Assembly (NCBI RefSeq): GCF_000685155.1
Contig: NZ_JMIY01000007.1
Location: 544,519-582,310, forward strand
Length of the DNA stretch: 37,792 bases
Direction of reading: 5' to 3'
Source: Candidatus Methanoperedens nitratireducens
GTDB taxonomy: Archaea; Halobacteriota; Methanosarcinia; Methanosarcinales; Methanoperedenaceae
In this document: one piece after another, positions 7,738 through 16,415 of the stretch
How the letters are laid out: each line of letters begins with the position of its first letter
How positions within the stretch are numbered: the stretch's first letter is position 1
Notes under the pieces: model-generated
The model's database searches: none
What the model was told of the DNA's origin: nothing
What the model saw: only the letters and a program-made list of their open reading frames with translations
Translations under genes and position numbers: made by a program

Positions 7738-10506
7738 TCATACCGCCAGCGTCTCATTCAGCTCTTCCAAAATATTATTCAATCTATTCCCGAACAATTG
7801 ATACGCCTTCGCTGGTCCTCCTCTCTCATAGAACGGTGCGAGTTCAAAATCATCCATTCCAATGCTCAGGGAGGATGCGATATGGTCTCTAATCATCAAA
7901 AGCCATGCCATCTGCGCCTCTGTGAACCTGACCCCTGCCATCTCCTGTTCCGCGCGCCACCTCTCAAAACGCTGGTTCACTGTCTCAGGGAAAGGCTCAA
8001 GCACATCACTCCTTCCAGAGGCAAACCGTATAAGTGAAACGATATTCGTCAGAAGCTTCTGCGCACCCGCACCTTTGACCTTTGACCTATCCAGTTGTTC
8101 ATAAGCCTGCCATAGTATTTCTGGCGTGAGTTGATATGGCGGTTTTCTTATTGCATCAGCAACCTCTTTTATCTCCTCGTATGTCAGGTGGCGCCTGCCA
8201 TAGGGCTTGCTGTAAATGATCTGCAGGGCTGTAATTTCGTCTTTATTTTCCTCGATAAACTTCTTGAAGGTATCCACGATGCCCCGCGCTCTTTCCTTTG
8301 CCTGTTCATCATAGCCTGCGAAAATAACGGTGTCTTTACTCGTTATATCAATATCCTGCTCATTCCTTTTCTTGATATCACTGAGAAGGCTCCTGAGTTT
8401 CGAACTATCAAAAGGAACGCAGGCGCTTTTCGCCAATTCCTCACCTGCTTTCTTGATTTGCTCGCCTGTTGGCGTCTCTGTTTTGAATATCTCCCTGGCT
8501 TTCTCCAATTTCTTATCAGGGTCAACAGCATCGAGAAGGCTGTTGACAAGCACTTTTAAAGACTTACCTTCTGCTGCTTTTTCAATATCTTTCTTGTCCT
8601 TTTCATCGATTTCCCTCTCCATCTTCGCAAGCCTTCCTGCAAGAGACGTAAGATTATCTTCATCCCTGATTCCAGCCGCAATTGATGTAATGAGCTTATC
8701 AAATGACACACTCTTTTTTCGCTCAAGCGGGCGGGAATCAGTCTTATCATTCTCGCACACCCCCACAGCATCCACTATCATAAAATGGGTTTTTGCAGCA
8801 GCATCCTTTGTGATAGCCTGGAAATCTGTTTGAGATATTGTTCGTGTACCCCGTCCTTTCATCTGCTCAAAGAGAACCCTGGATTTGACATCCCTCATGA
8901 AGAGGAGACACTCAAGCGGTCTAATATCTGTTCCAGTTGAGATCATATCTACGGTCACAGCTATTCGCGGATTGTAGGAATTGCGAAAACTCGCGATAAG
9001 GTCTTCTGGTTTATCACCAGCAGTTCGATAGGTTATTTTTTTACAGAAGTCATTGCCTTTACCGAATTCCTCCCTGATTATATGGACAATATCCTCTGCA
9101 TGTGAATCATCTTTTGCAAATACCAGAGTCTTTGGAATCTCAGTTCTTCCGGGGAAAATTTCTGTGGGCAATTTATCTTTAAAGATTTTGATAACAGTCC
9201 GGATCTGGTCTATTGCAACTACACTGCGGTCAAGCTGTTCAGGGGCATACTCTAAAGGCTCATCAAGTTGTTCCCACCTGACCTTTCTTGTAAGTTTATC
9301 TCTCTTATCAATATAATCTCCTGCTTCAACCCTGCTACCTTTTTCAGTGATACTTGTTTTGATACGGTAAACCTCGTATCCTACATTCACCCCATCTGCC
9401 ACCGCACGTTCATGGCTATATTCCATGACAAGATTTTGATTAAAAAAGCCCAGTGTTTGTTTTGATGGTGTGGCAGTTAGTCCTATAATGAACGCATCAA
9501 AATATTCAATCACCTGCCTCCATAAACCATAGATTGAACGATGGCACTCATCCGTGACAATGAAATCAAACGTCTCAACAGGAATTTGAGGATTGTAAGA
9601 AACTTCCTTTTCCTTACCATCTGATGAAATCTCAAAAAGTGACTGCTCTTCGTTCTCATGCTCAAATTCTGTCTCTCCACTGAGCATTGAGTAAAGTCTC
9701 TGGATCGTAGTGATACAAACCTTGCTCACGGGATCAATCGTATTTGATGCCAGGTGCTGGACGTTGTACAGCTCTGTAAACTTCCTGCCATCATCAGGAG
9801 TTACATACTGCGCAAATTCCTTTTTTGTCTGGCGCCCAAGGTTGCTCCTGTCCACCAGGAAAAGCACCCTTTTGGCACCTGCGAATTTTATCAGGCGGTA
9901 AATGAAACTTACCGCAGTATAGGTCTTGCCGCTTCCTGTTGCCATCTGGATAAGCGCTCTTGGTCTTGCTTCTGCAAAGGATTCTTCAAGGTTCTGGATG
10001 GCTTCAAACTGGCAATCTCTGAGCCCTTCTTTTATCAATGGATGATTTGAGGGCATTATTTTTAATCTTGACCTGAGAGTTTCTGGTTGAGAACTCCATT
10101 CTCTTAAAGTCTCAGGCTTATGAAATCCAAAAACTCTGCGAGACCGCGCATCCGGGTCTCTATTATCTCGGAAGTAGGTTTCTGTACCTGTGCTCTCATA
10201 AGAAAAAGGAGGAGTGTCCTGCATTTTTGGAAGTCCTTCCGGAATACCTGTTAGATATTTTGCTGTTTGTTCTGATACGCCGCTTAAAGTTGTTCCTTCT
10301 GATTTAGCCTCTAAAACCCCTCCTACAGTTCTATCCAGAAACAGTAAATAATCCGTAAAGCCTGATTTCAGTGGAAATTCACGTACAGCTACACCAGGAG
10401 ATATACCCAGATTAAACTCTGGATAATCTTGAATTGCCCATCCGGCACCTTCAAGTTGTTTATCGATTTGTTGTCTGGCTTTCTCTTCAGGTTTCTGTTT
10501 GACCAT
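7738..10506 (-). CDS. hsdR: Type I restriction enzyme, motor/nuclease subunit HsdR
   Basis: ATP-dependent translocase and endonuclease subunit. From the ATG at 10506 it has 922 residues. An N-terminal PD-(D/E)xK nuclease is suggested by FTDYLLFL and VLEAK (~50-70). Superfamily 2 helicase motifs follow: ATGSGKT (~190), DECH (~320), LTATP (~345) and GRGTRT near 560. A helical C-terminal domain that binds the methylase core of EcoEI-type enzymes ends the protein. ATG 10506 is preferred over a GTG at 10515 because TGGAG lies just before it. It is separated from hsdS by hicBA and the inverted repeat, so it probably has its own promoter. No lesion is seen, so the R-M system looks complete. Confidence 0.95.
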   Translation of the reverse strand: MVKQKPEEKARQQIDKQLEGAGWAIQDYPEFNLGISPGVAVREFPLKSGFTDYLLFLDRTVGGVLEAKSEGTTLSGVSEQTAKYLTGIPEGLPKMQDTPPFSYESTGTETYFRDNRDPDARSRRVFGFHKPETLREWSSQPETLRSRLKIMPSNHPLIKEGLRDCQFEAIQNLEESFAEARPRALIQMATGSGKTYTAVSFIYRLIKFAGAKRVLFLVDRSNLGRQTKKEFAQYVTPDDGRKFTELYNVQHLASNTIDPVSKVCITTIQRLYSMLSGETEFEHENEEQSLFEISSDGKEKEVSYNPQIPVETFDFIVTDECHRSIYGLWRQVIEYFDAFIIGLTATPSKQTLGFFNQNLVMEYSHERAVADGVNVGYEVYRIKTSITEKGSRVEAGDYIDKRDKLTRKVRWEQLDEPLEYAPEQLDRSVVAIDQIRTVIKIFKDKLPTEIFPGRTEIPKTLVFAKDDSHAEDIVHIIREEFGKGNDFCKKITYRTAGDKPEDLIASFRNSYNPRIAVTVDMISTGTDIRPLECLLFMRDVKSRVLFEQMKGRGTRTISQTDFQAITKDAAAKTHFMIVDAVGVCENDKTDSRPLERKKSVSFDKLITSIAAGIRDEDNLTSLAGRLAKMEREIDEKDKKDIEKAAEGKSLKVLVNSLLDAVDPDKKLEKAREIFKTETPTGEQIKKAGEELAKSACVPFDSSKLRSLLSDIKKRNEQDIDITSKDTVIFAGYDEQAKERARGIVDTFKKFIEENKDEITALQIIYSKPYGRRHLTYEEIKEVADAIRKPPYQLTPEILWQAYEQLDRSKVKGAGAQKLLTNIVSLIRFASGRSDVLEPFPETVNQRFERWRAEQEMAGVRFTEAQMAWLLMIRDHIASSLSIGMDDFELAPFYERGGPAKAYQLFGNRLNNILEELNETLAV

Positions 10507-10852
10507 AATCTCCACAAAAGCAACAAATCATTATAGTTATACTCAGATAAAAATTTTATTGATGATGTCATTTTGGATAGAGGTCAAAAGCTGAAAAAAT
10601 AGCCTGTAGGTCAATGCCATCAGTACTCATAGGGGTCATCACGGTATAAACTTCCCCTTCCCCTGACCGGTGGTCACTTCAAAGCTATGATTTCTACCAG
10701 CAATATCCATACGAAATAGGAGTATCAAACGAATTTAAGTGCTCCAATGCGGGTATATAAATATCCAATGTATATTGGTCGATAAGAGAGTCTCTTTTGA
10801 CCGATATACATATGGATTATTGCTATCTTTGTTAGTATTCTGTACTTTAATA
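10507..10852. other. Intergenic region between hsdR and fae-hps
   Basis: About 345 bases with no credible gene on either strand. It must hold the hsdR promoter (AT-rich patches such as ataaaaattttattga near 10546-10562, read leftward) and the end of the fae-hps transcript. The one clear structure is the hairpin at 10765-10815, listed separately. Confidence 0.6.
10765..10815. terminator. Long hairpin downstream of fae-hps
   Basis: Arm ccaatgtatattggtc (10765-10780) pairs with gaccgatatacatatgg (10799-10815) with one mismatch and one bulged base, and the centre contains a second perfect palindrome, aagagagtctctt. It starts 38 bases after the fae-hps stop codon in the direction of transcription. 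A role as transcript end or 3' stabiliser is inferred. It could instead be an operator for a dimeric regulator, since the arms are nearly symmetrical. Confidence 0.45.
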
Positions 10853-12034
10853 CTAGAAATCAGTCATTATCCTGTACTGGTCTATCTCAGGCTGTTTGAG
10901 CTCTTCCAGGAACTGCTCTGTCATAAAGCGTACGTCCTTTGCTTTGGTAATTGCACGTCCTACCACGATAATATCAGCACCTGACCTGAGGGCTTCCTTG
11001 ACAGTATCCACACGTATGCCTCCTGCCACAGCCACCAGCATTCTCTCGGATAGTTCCTTCATGGCAGGTATATCTCCCCATGCATGTTCTACTCTGTTCT
11101 CAGTATCGATCGCCCTGTGGAGTTCCACCACATCAGGTTTGATAGAGAGTTTCTTAAGCAGAGCAAGCGGATCACCAACGTTCAGCATATCTATAATAGC
11201 GTAGATACCTGTCTTCTTTGCCTCCTTTATCGCTTTCTCAATTGTAGTCACAGGTGCAAGTCCTGATATCACAACAGCATCTGCAGTGGCATCAGCCACC
11301 ATGCGCGCTTCGAGGTTGCCTGTATCCAGCGTTTTCAGGTCTGCCACAACAAAAGCATTCGGCCGCACCTCTCTTATGGACTGGACAACATTCACGCCAT
11401 ATCTTTTAATGAGCGGTGTTCCGGCCTCGATAATAAGATGGTCGCTCTGCGGTATCTGTTTTATTATATTCTTGATAGCATCGATATCAGGTATATCAAT
11501 GGCAACCTGCAGATAAGGCGGGTTCCATAACCTGACCACCTTGAACCCCATTATTGGATGCATGGTGCGGTCTTTCTCGTACATGAGCGTCTTTGTATCC
11601 GGGAATCCCCGCATCGCCCTGTCGATAGCAAGTTTTGTCGCACCGTAATTATAGCGATATATCTTGTTGTAATCTTTCGCCTCTGGATGTATAAACACAC
11701 TGACCACTATAGCTAGGTCTTCAACCTGATCCTCTGGAATTACCCCTTCCTGGATAGAATCTGCAACCGCTCTTGCAACAGCGGTCTGTGCAGGCCCGAA
11801 TATCTGGGCTGCCTGCGCCATATTCTTGACCGTTACTTTTGGCACGATTAGCGTTGCAGGCTTTGCGATCAGGTTTGGCCTTATAACCGATAGAAGAGGA
11901 GTGTGCCCCATGGACAACTGTGTAAAGCCATTCGCAAAGGCCTGTCCAACAGGACCCGTTTTCTCTCCAATGATCAAATCAATATGAGCCAGTTCTGGCT
12001 CCTCACCAATTAAGGCCTCACCTACTAAAAACAC
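10853..12034 (-). CDS. fae-hps: Fused formaldehyde-activating enzyme / hexulose-6-phosphate synthase
   Basis: Bifunctional 393-residue enzyme. Residues 1-~165 are Fae, which condenses formaldehyde with tetrahydromethanopterin; the proposed catalytic His is at 17 in LAHIDLIIG. Residues ~170-393 are hexulose-6-phosphate synthase, an orotidine-decarboxylase-like TIM barrel with [30 protein letters not shown] and a phosphate-binding VAGGIR near the end. In archaea lacking the oxidative pentose pathway this fusion runs the ribulose monophosphate route backwards to make ribulose-5-phosphate, with Fae trapping the formaldehyde. The start is GTG at 12034, with GAGGT six bases upstream and the TATA box at 12068-12079. 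dadD ends only 61 bases upstream on the same strand. The fusion is characteristic of methanogens and relatives and supports an H4MPT-using host. Confidence 0.95.
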   Translation of the reverse strand: MFLVGEALIGEEPELAHIDLIIGEKTGPVGQAFANGFTQLSMGHTPLLSVIRPNLIAKPATLIVPKVTVKNMAQAAQIFGPAQTAVARAVADSIQEGVIPEDQVEDLAIVVSVFIHPEAKDYNKIYRYNYGATKLAIDRAMRGFPDTKTLMYEKDRTMHPIMGFKVVRLWNPPYLQVAIDIPDIDAIKNIIKQIPQSDHLIIEAGTPLIKRYGVNVVQSIREVRPNAFVVADLKTLDTGNLEARMVADATADAVVISGLAPVTTIEKAIKEAKKTGIYAIIDMLNVGDPLALLKKLSIKPDVVELHRAIDTENRVEHAWGDIPAMKELSERMLVAVAGGIRVDTVKEALRSGADIIVVGRAITKAKDVRFMTEQFLEELKQPEIDQYRIMTDF

Positions 12035-12067
12035 TTTAATACCTCGGTGCTTAACATAGGTAATTTA

Positions 12068-12079
12068 GTATATATGTAT
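12068..12079 (-). promoter_or_regulatory. Probable TATA box for fae-hps
   Basis: Read on the minus strand, tacatatatact lies about 35-45 bases before the GTG start at 12034, which leaves a short leader carrying the GAGGT ribosome binding site. The element sits in the 61-base gap after dadD, so fae-hps can be transcribed independently of dadD. Confidence 0.45.
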
Positions 12080-12095
12080 TTCTGAAATTGTACTA

Positions 12096-13346
12096 TTATA
12101 GCGTTTGATGTCTTGTATCTTCAATTACTTTATCCTCATCAAGCACTTCTACCCTGTAATCCTCCATGAGTACTTTTCCATTAACGATAGTTGTTTTCAC
12201 ACCACATCCGCAGCCCCTGATAAGAGCCGGGATTATATTTGGAGATGTGAACTGCGGTTTTTTTAGCTCTACAAGGATAATATCAGCAAAACAGCCGGGT
12301 TTAAGTACACCTGCATTAATATTCAATGCCCGTGCGCCGCTCACAGTTGCCATCCCAAGAACTGTAGATGCTGTCATTGAGCGCGGGTCTTTTAGCTTAT
12401 GAAGATACAGAGCCATCCTCATCTCATTCCACATATCAAGACTTCCGCTTGAGGCTGCGCCATCTGTGCCAAGGGCTACATTTATGCCTTTCTCAAGCAT
12501 CCTCGGAACAGGCGATATCCCCACACCAAGGGCCATATTGCTTGTCGGGCAGTGGACAACATTTACCTTTTTGGTGCTCAGGATATCGATATCATCATCT
12601 GATAGCCAGATGCAGTGGGCAGCAAGGATATCAGGTCCGAGTAGATCAATGCTGTTGAGAAAATTAACATAACACATGCCATACCGCTTTTTCATTAAAT
12701 GCAGTTCATCCTCTGTTTCAAGAACATGGATGTGAATCCTGGAATTGTTCCCCGCAGCCAGTTCCCTAACTTTTACCAGAAATTCTTTTGAGCATGAAGC
12801 TGCTGAATGTGGAGCGTACATGGTTGTAATCCTGCCGTCTTCCGCACCGCTCCATTTTCTTGCAAAATCCACCCTGCTCTTGAGTTTTGAATCAGAATCC
12901 TCATTTATGCCTTCGATCATCCCGTATCCCAGAGCAGCCCTCATGCCTGTTTCCTTAACCACGGATGCCACCTCATCCATGTGGACATACATATCAGCAA
13001 AAGCAGTAGTGCCTGATCTTATCATCTCAAGTATTCCAAGGTATGCGCCAGATCTCACATCCGCAGGGGTCAGTTTGATCTCTGCCGCCTGGATCTTTTT
13101 AATCCAATCCCCGTAGGACAGATCATCGGCAAATCCGCGGAAAAGGGTCATAGGGAGATGTGTATGAGCATTGATAAGGCCGGGCATAACAGCGCAGCCT
13201 TTTGCATCGATCACCTTATCGGCTCTTTCATCCGTATTTTTTCCAATAAAGGTAATTAAACCGCTATCTACTACTATCACCCCCTCATCTATGCCTGTGC
13301 CATTCATCGTTAGTATGCGGCCGCCCCTGATTATTAAGTCTGCCAT
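12096..13346 (-). CDS. dadD: Amidohydrolase, 5'-deoxyadenosine / MTA / SAH deaminase type
   Basis: Metal-dependent deaminase of the amidohydrolase superfamily, 416 residues. Zn ligands are visible: HTH at 61-63 in LINAHTHLPMTLFRGFADDL, His in RIHIHVLETEDE (~208), His in LAAHCIWLSDDD (~245), and Asp in ALGTDGAASSGSLDMWNEM (~294). The N-terminal and C-terminal segments form the small beta domain usual in the family. The sequence matches the group that deaminates 5'-deoxyadenosine, S-adenosylhomocysteine and methylthioadenosine, which in methanogens recycles by-products of radical-SAM and methyl-transfer enzymes. Choice among these substrates cannot be settled from sequence. It lies 41 bases upstream of the next minus-strand gene boundary and just before fae-hps. 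Confidence 0.85.
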   Translation of the reverse strand: MADLIIRGGRILTMNGTGIDEGVIVVDSGLITFIGKNTDERADKVIDAKGCAVMPGLINAHTHLPMTLFRGFADDLSYGDWIKKIQAAEIKLTPADVRSGAYLGILEMIRSGTTAFADMYVHMDEVASVVKETGMRAALGYGMIEGINEDSDSKLKSRVDFARKWSGAEDGRITTMYAPHSAASCSKEFLVKVRELAAGNNSRIHIHVLETEDELHLMKKRYGMCYVNFLNSIDLLGPDILAAHCIWLSDDDIDILSTKKVNVVHCPTSNMALGVGISPVPRMLEKGINVALGTDGAASSGSLDMWNEMRMALYLHKLKDPRSMTASTVLGMATVSGARALNINAGVLKPGCFADIILVELKKPQFTSPNIIPALIRGCGCGVKTTIVNGKVLMEDYRVEVLDEDKVIEDTRHQTL

Positions 13347-13387
13347 GATATATTTTGTTGGCTGGTAGTGTAAAATGAATAATAAGA

Positions 13388-14476
13388 TTATTGATCTTTA
13401 TCTTTAGCTACCATCCTTATGATATTCTCTTTGCCTTTTCTTATCTTTAGAATCCGTCCATCCTCTTTCATCTTTGCCAGAATGATACTTATCTTGGATT
13501 TTGAGAGTCCGCTTTCCTTAACAATATCGGATTGATACGCCTGCCCACCACATCTTGTAAGGTATCGCTCTATCATCTCTTCATACCCCAGGATCTCTGT
13601 TGTCATATCTGGAAGCGGCATTAAAGCGTCGTCATCAATGTTAGTTTCAGTATTATCAACATAGACAGTACTATCTGCTGTGTCATCAATCAAACTGTCA
13701 TCATTTCTCCCGTTCACTCGCCTTCTCTTCCAGAAAACGATCAATGTGCCAGATATCAGGATAGCTATAGGCACTAATATCAGAAGCCATGTACTCTGAT
13801 AGGCACTCTGGTATGGCAGGTATGTGTCCTCCTGGATTATTTTGCGTGAGAGTACAAGATATGGTTCCCCTTTACCAAAGCTGTTGTAGAGTATCCTATC
13901 CCATATCAATCGATCTCCATCGAGCTTATCAAAACTCGGGGATGCGTTCAGAACATCATAACCAGCAGGTATTTTGATTATAAGCTTATCTAGTTGGGTC
14001 GGGAGCACAATACCTATACCTTCTGGAAAAGCGTCACCTATTACTATCTCTGATGAGTTCGTCCGCGAAAAATTCTCCCATTCAAAACCGTAGCGAATTA
14101 TACCAAAGGTGCGTGGAGCGGTTTTTACTATATCATAGGAGACATTAAAGTCTCTGATGCTCATAGGGCGGCCGGAGTTATTCTGTGCCAAAAGCACAGA
14201 TCTGTTAATATCATTCCATAATGCTGATGCCTGGATTGATCTGGATATACTCTGCTCGTTCAGTATATATTTAGATTCCCACTCACTTACCTCTGACTGG
14301 GTAGTCAGCGGCTGGTGATTTTCCGCAGTCCACAGCGCACTTCCATTCTCGTAAACCTCAACCGTTGCTATTGTTTGTGCTGTTGTTACAGTTTGTGCTA
14401 TAGCTGCCTGGTTCAACAGCATTAAAAAAACCAACAGAAGAATTGCTCTCATAATCAGTACAGCACTTGATGGCAT
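13388..14476 (-). CDS. Membrane-anchored protein with C-terminal winged helix
   Basis: A 362-residue protein with a signal peptide or N-terminal anchor (MRAILLLVFLMLLNQAAIA), a ~215-residue extracytoplasmic beta-rich domain with several Asn glycosylation-type sites, one membrane helix near 228-248 (STWLLILVPIAILISGTLIV), a basic stop-transfer WKRRR, an acidic linker, and a C-terminal winged-helix domain (~300-355) containing SDIVKESGLSKSKISIILAK. This architecture, an outside sensor with a cytoplasmic DNA-binding domain, recurs in Methanosarcinales-type archaea. The start is given at the first ATG; a start at 14452 (MRAILLL) would give a more standard signal peptide. No target is known; signal-dependent transcription control is inferred from the layout. 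Confidence 0.75.
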   Translation of the reverse strand: MPSSAVLIMRAILLLVFLMLLNQAAIAQTVTTAQTIATVEVYENGSALWTAENHQPLTTQSEVSEWESKYILNEQSISRSIQASALWNDINRSVLLAQNNSGRPMSIRDFNVSYDIVKTAPRTFGIIRYGFEWENFSRTNSSEIVIGDAFPEGIGIVLPTQLDKLIIKIPAGYDVLNASPSFDKLDGDRLIWDRILYNSFGKGEPYLVLSRKIIQEDTYLPYQSAYQSTWLLILVPIAILISGTLIVFWKRRRVNGRNDDSLIDDTADSTVYVDNTETNIDDDALMPLPDMTTEILGYEEMIERYLTRCGGQAYQSDIVKESGLSKSKISIILAKMKEDGRILKIRKGKENIIRMVAKDKDQ

Positions 14477-14636
14477 TGGTATTAAGATTTGCTACTCAAT
14501 CATCATCGTGATTCTTGTCTTTATTGTCCTTATGTTTATTCAGTTTTTATGATATAAACTGAACACTTATATGCTAACTCGCTTTGGTTCTTCACTGTTT
14601 CTGTTGGTTTCAATTATGCCATGTAATTCTACAATT

Positions 14637-15329
14637 CTAATCTCCTATTATTCTTATATTAGCCCCATCTGTCTCATATTCAAACCAGTGAGTAGGTTTT
14701 TGTAATATACCTACTACCCGGATAAAATTCTTATCATCCTCAGATTTGACCTCTATCATATAGTCGAATAATTGATTTAAGGTCGAGATTGCCTGTATGT
14801 CATGAATACCGCTCTCCAGTACATATATCCCAATACCCCCTATTGCTCTGATACGTCCGGTAAAAACATGGAGGAACCTGTATATCGTTTTAATATTAGA
14901 ATACATTAATAATGTGGAAAGTGAATTAATGCTAAGTTGAATTTTTCTTATACTCTCTATTCCAAGAAATTTCTCAAAAAACTGGCTGATTTTAATACCT
15001 ATCCCTGTTAGATCGATTGGACTGTTTGCTACAATAATATTATCATCTTCATCAGCCGTATTACAGGTCATTTTTGTAACACAATCAACTATTCCAATCC
15101 TTGAAGATAGTAATTCATTTTCTTTGAACCATTCTAGAACATGAGCTCCAGGCTCACGCGTGTTCACTGTTATTATTGCATCCTCGTTTTTTGCTATACC
15201 ATGGTACATTATATGATTCAAAATAACCTCTTTTCCGCTCATCGGTGGACCGACTAACAGGATATTTGATCCTTTCTTTATATCTGCACCCAGTAACTCA
15301 TCCAATCTCGGGATTCCTGTCTCAATCAT
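14637..15329 (-). CDS. KaiC/RecA-like ATPase-fold protein with altered Walker motifs
   Basis: About 230 residues from the ATG at 15329, chosen because GAGGGAGA lies just upstream; a frame extension to 15440 adds a hydrophobic, unfamily-like N-terminus. The opening GIPRLDELLGADIKKG and GPPMSGKE are typical of single-domain KaiC/RadA-like (GvpD-like) proteins. Two key positions differ. The Walker A Thr/Ser after Lys is Glu (G27-P-P-M-S-G-K33-E34), and the segment that normally reads V-I-D-S-L-S reads SINSLS, with Asn for the Walker B Asp. It may bind nucleotide without hydrolysis, or act as a regulator or partner subunit. It is monocistronic, with a 160-base gap to the winged-helix membrane gene downstream. 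The function is unknown. Confidence 0.7.
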   Translation of the reverse strand: MIETGIPRLDELLGADIKKGSNILLVGPPMSGKEVILNHIMYHGIAKNEDAIITVNTREPGAHVLEWFKENELLSSRIGIVDCVTKMTCNTADEDDNIIVANSPIDLTGIGIKISQFFEKFLGIESIRKIQLSINSLSTLLMYSNIKTIYRFLHVFTGRIRAIGGIGIYVLESGIHDIQAISTLNQLFDYMIEVKSEDDKNFIRVVGILQKPTHWFEYETDGANIRIIGD

Positions 15330-15596
15330 ACTATCTCCCTCTATGTACTTCTGTGAATCAGTATTTGCAGGGTGTATCAGTAGTGCTGCATGGTGATATT
15401 CAAGCATAAACATAATAATGATAATCACTAGTATAAACACATCGATAATTTTTTAAGTTTTTAAGAGTTTTTATGGTATATTATGCTATATTATAGTTTT
15501 ATATAGTTTATATGTGTTAATTTTGGCAATTGCAGCGCTAAAAAGCAATAGTTATAACGTAGAAGCGGGTTGAAATTAAACCGAAAAAAGTAATAT

Positions 15597-15618
15597 ACCC
15601 TAATTAATAATATAGGGT
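15597..15618. promoter_or_regulatory. Palindrome in the promoter of the RNase H-fold gene
   Basis: ACCCTA (15597-15602) and TAGGGT (15613-15618) form an inverted repeat with a 10-base A+T centre. It directly follows a TATA-like aaaaaagtaatatac (about 15582-15596), so it sits where the transcription start is expected. An operator is a reasonable guess; nothing in the window identifies its protein. Confidence 0.35.
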
Positions 15619-15668
15619 TAATTGCAGTCCATAGACACTACAACGGAGGGCTCAAGAGGAACAAACAG

Positions 15669-16415
15669 ATCGCTTTAGTAACACAAAACTTTTCCGTATA
15701 CCATTCTATTATCGAAGAGGCCCGTTCCCGCAAGCTCGATCTACTGGTTCTTGCTCCATCCCAGCCTATCCCGGCTAGCGTAGGTGTAGTTATTACCACT
15801 AAAAATGAGTATATTAAAATTAATTTTAATCGCGACATGATAATTATAGCAGATAAACCAGGGCCAACCATCGATAAGGCTCTCTCTTTGCTCTCAATAG
15901 AGGACTTCGATCGGATAATAATAGGGATAGATCCAGGAAAGCATCCTGGTATGGCAGTACTTGGAAATGATAAAACTCTCTCAGTTCACCATGTATCTGT
16001 GGAAGATGTCTGTCCGCTGATAGAAAGGATCATGCATGAATACAGGAATAAAAAAATCATAGTCAGGATAGGACATGGGGCCAGGCTTATTCGCTCAAGA
16101 CTTATTAACGAGATCCTTGACATGGGCCTTCAGGTAGAGATGGTTGATGAGACAGGGACAACACCCCATCTTGGTAAAGGTATGCGCGGTCGGATGAGTT
16201 CTGACATAATCGCTGCTATCAAAATTGCAAAGATACCAGGAAAAACCGTAGGAAAACAGTTCATAGAGCCGTCACAGGGTGAGGTGAGGGTGATCCAGGA
16301 GCACAGCAGAGAATACTCAAACGGCCGCTCTACAATACCAAGGTTGCTTGCCAAGGCGGTAGCAAAGGGTGAACTAACCCTGGATGAGGCTATGGAGAGG
16401 CATAACGGCTGTTAG
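15669..16415 (+). CDS. RNase H/RuvC-fold protein, start codon uncertain
   Basis: The clear core is IIIGIDPGKHPGMAVLG, the first strand of an RNase H-like (RuvC/YqgF-type) fold with its Asp, and later RGRMSSDIIAAIKIA. The first ATG in frame is at 15837, but the 56 codons before it read as ordinary protein (IALVTQNFSVYHSIIEEA, then a PIPASVGVVITT segment). A ribosome binding site AGAGGA at 15655-15660 points to position 15669, where the codon is ATC, not ATG. I place the likely true start there (248 residues). Either ATC is used, or a substitution has damaged the start and only the 192-residue form from 15837 is made. The end overlaps the DUF373 gene tail to tail by four bases. The biochemical role is unknown; nuclease activity is only a fold-based possibility. 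Confidence 0.65.
   Translation: MALVTQNFSVYHSIIEEARSRKLDLLVLAPSQPIPASVGVVITTKNEYIKINFNRDMIIIADKPGPTIDKALSLLSIEDFDRIIIGIDPGKHPGMAVLGNDKTLSVHHVSVEDVCPLIERIMHEYRNKKIIVRIGHGARLIRSRLINEILDMGLQVEMVDETGTTPHLGKGMRGRMSSDIIAAIKIAKIPGKTVGKQFIEPSQGEVRVIQEHSREYSNGRSTIPRLLAKAVAKGELTLDEAMERHNGC

Noticed and set aside
15638-15871. 77-codon minus-strand frame
   Set aside because: It is antisense to the well-formed upstream part of the RNase H-fold gene and has no family-like sequence.
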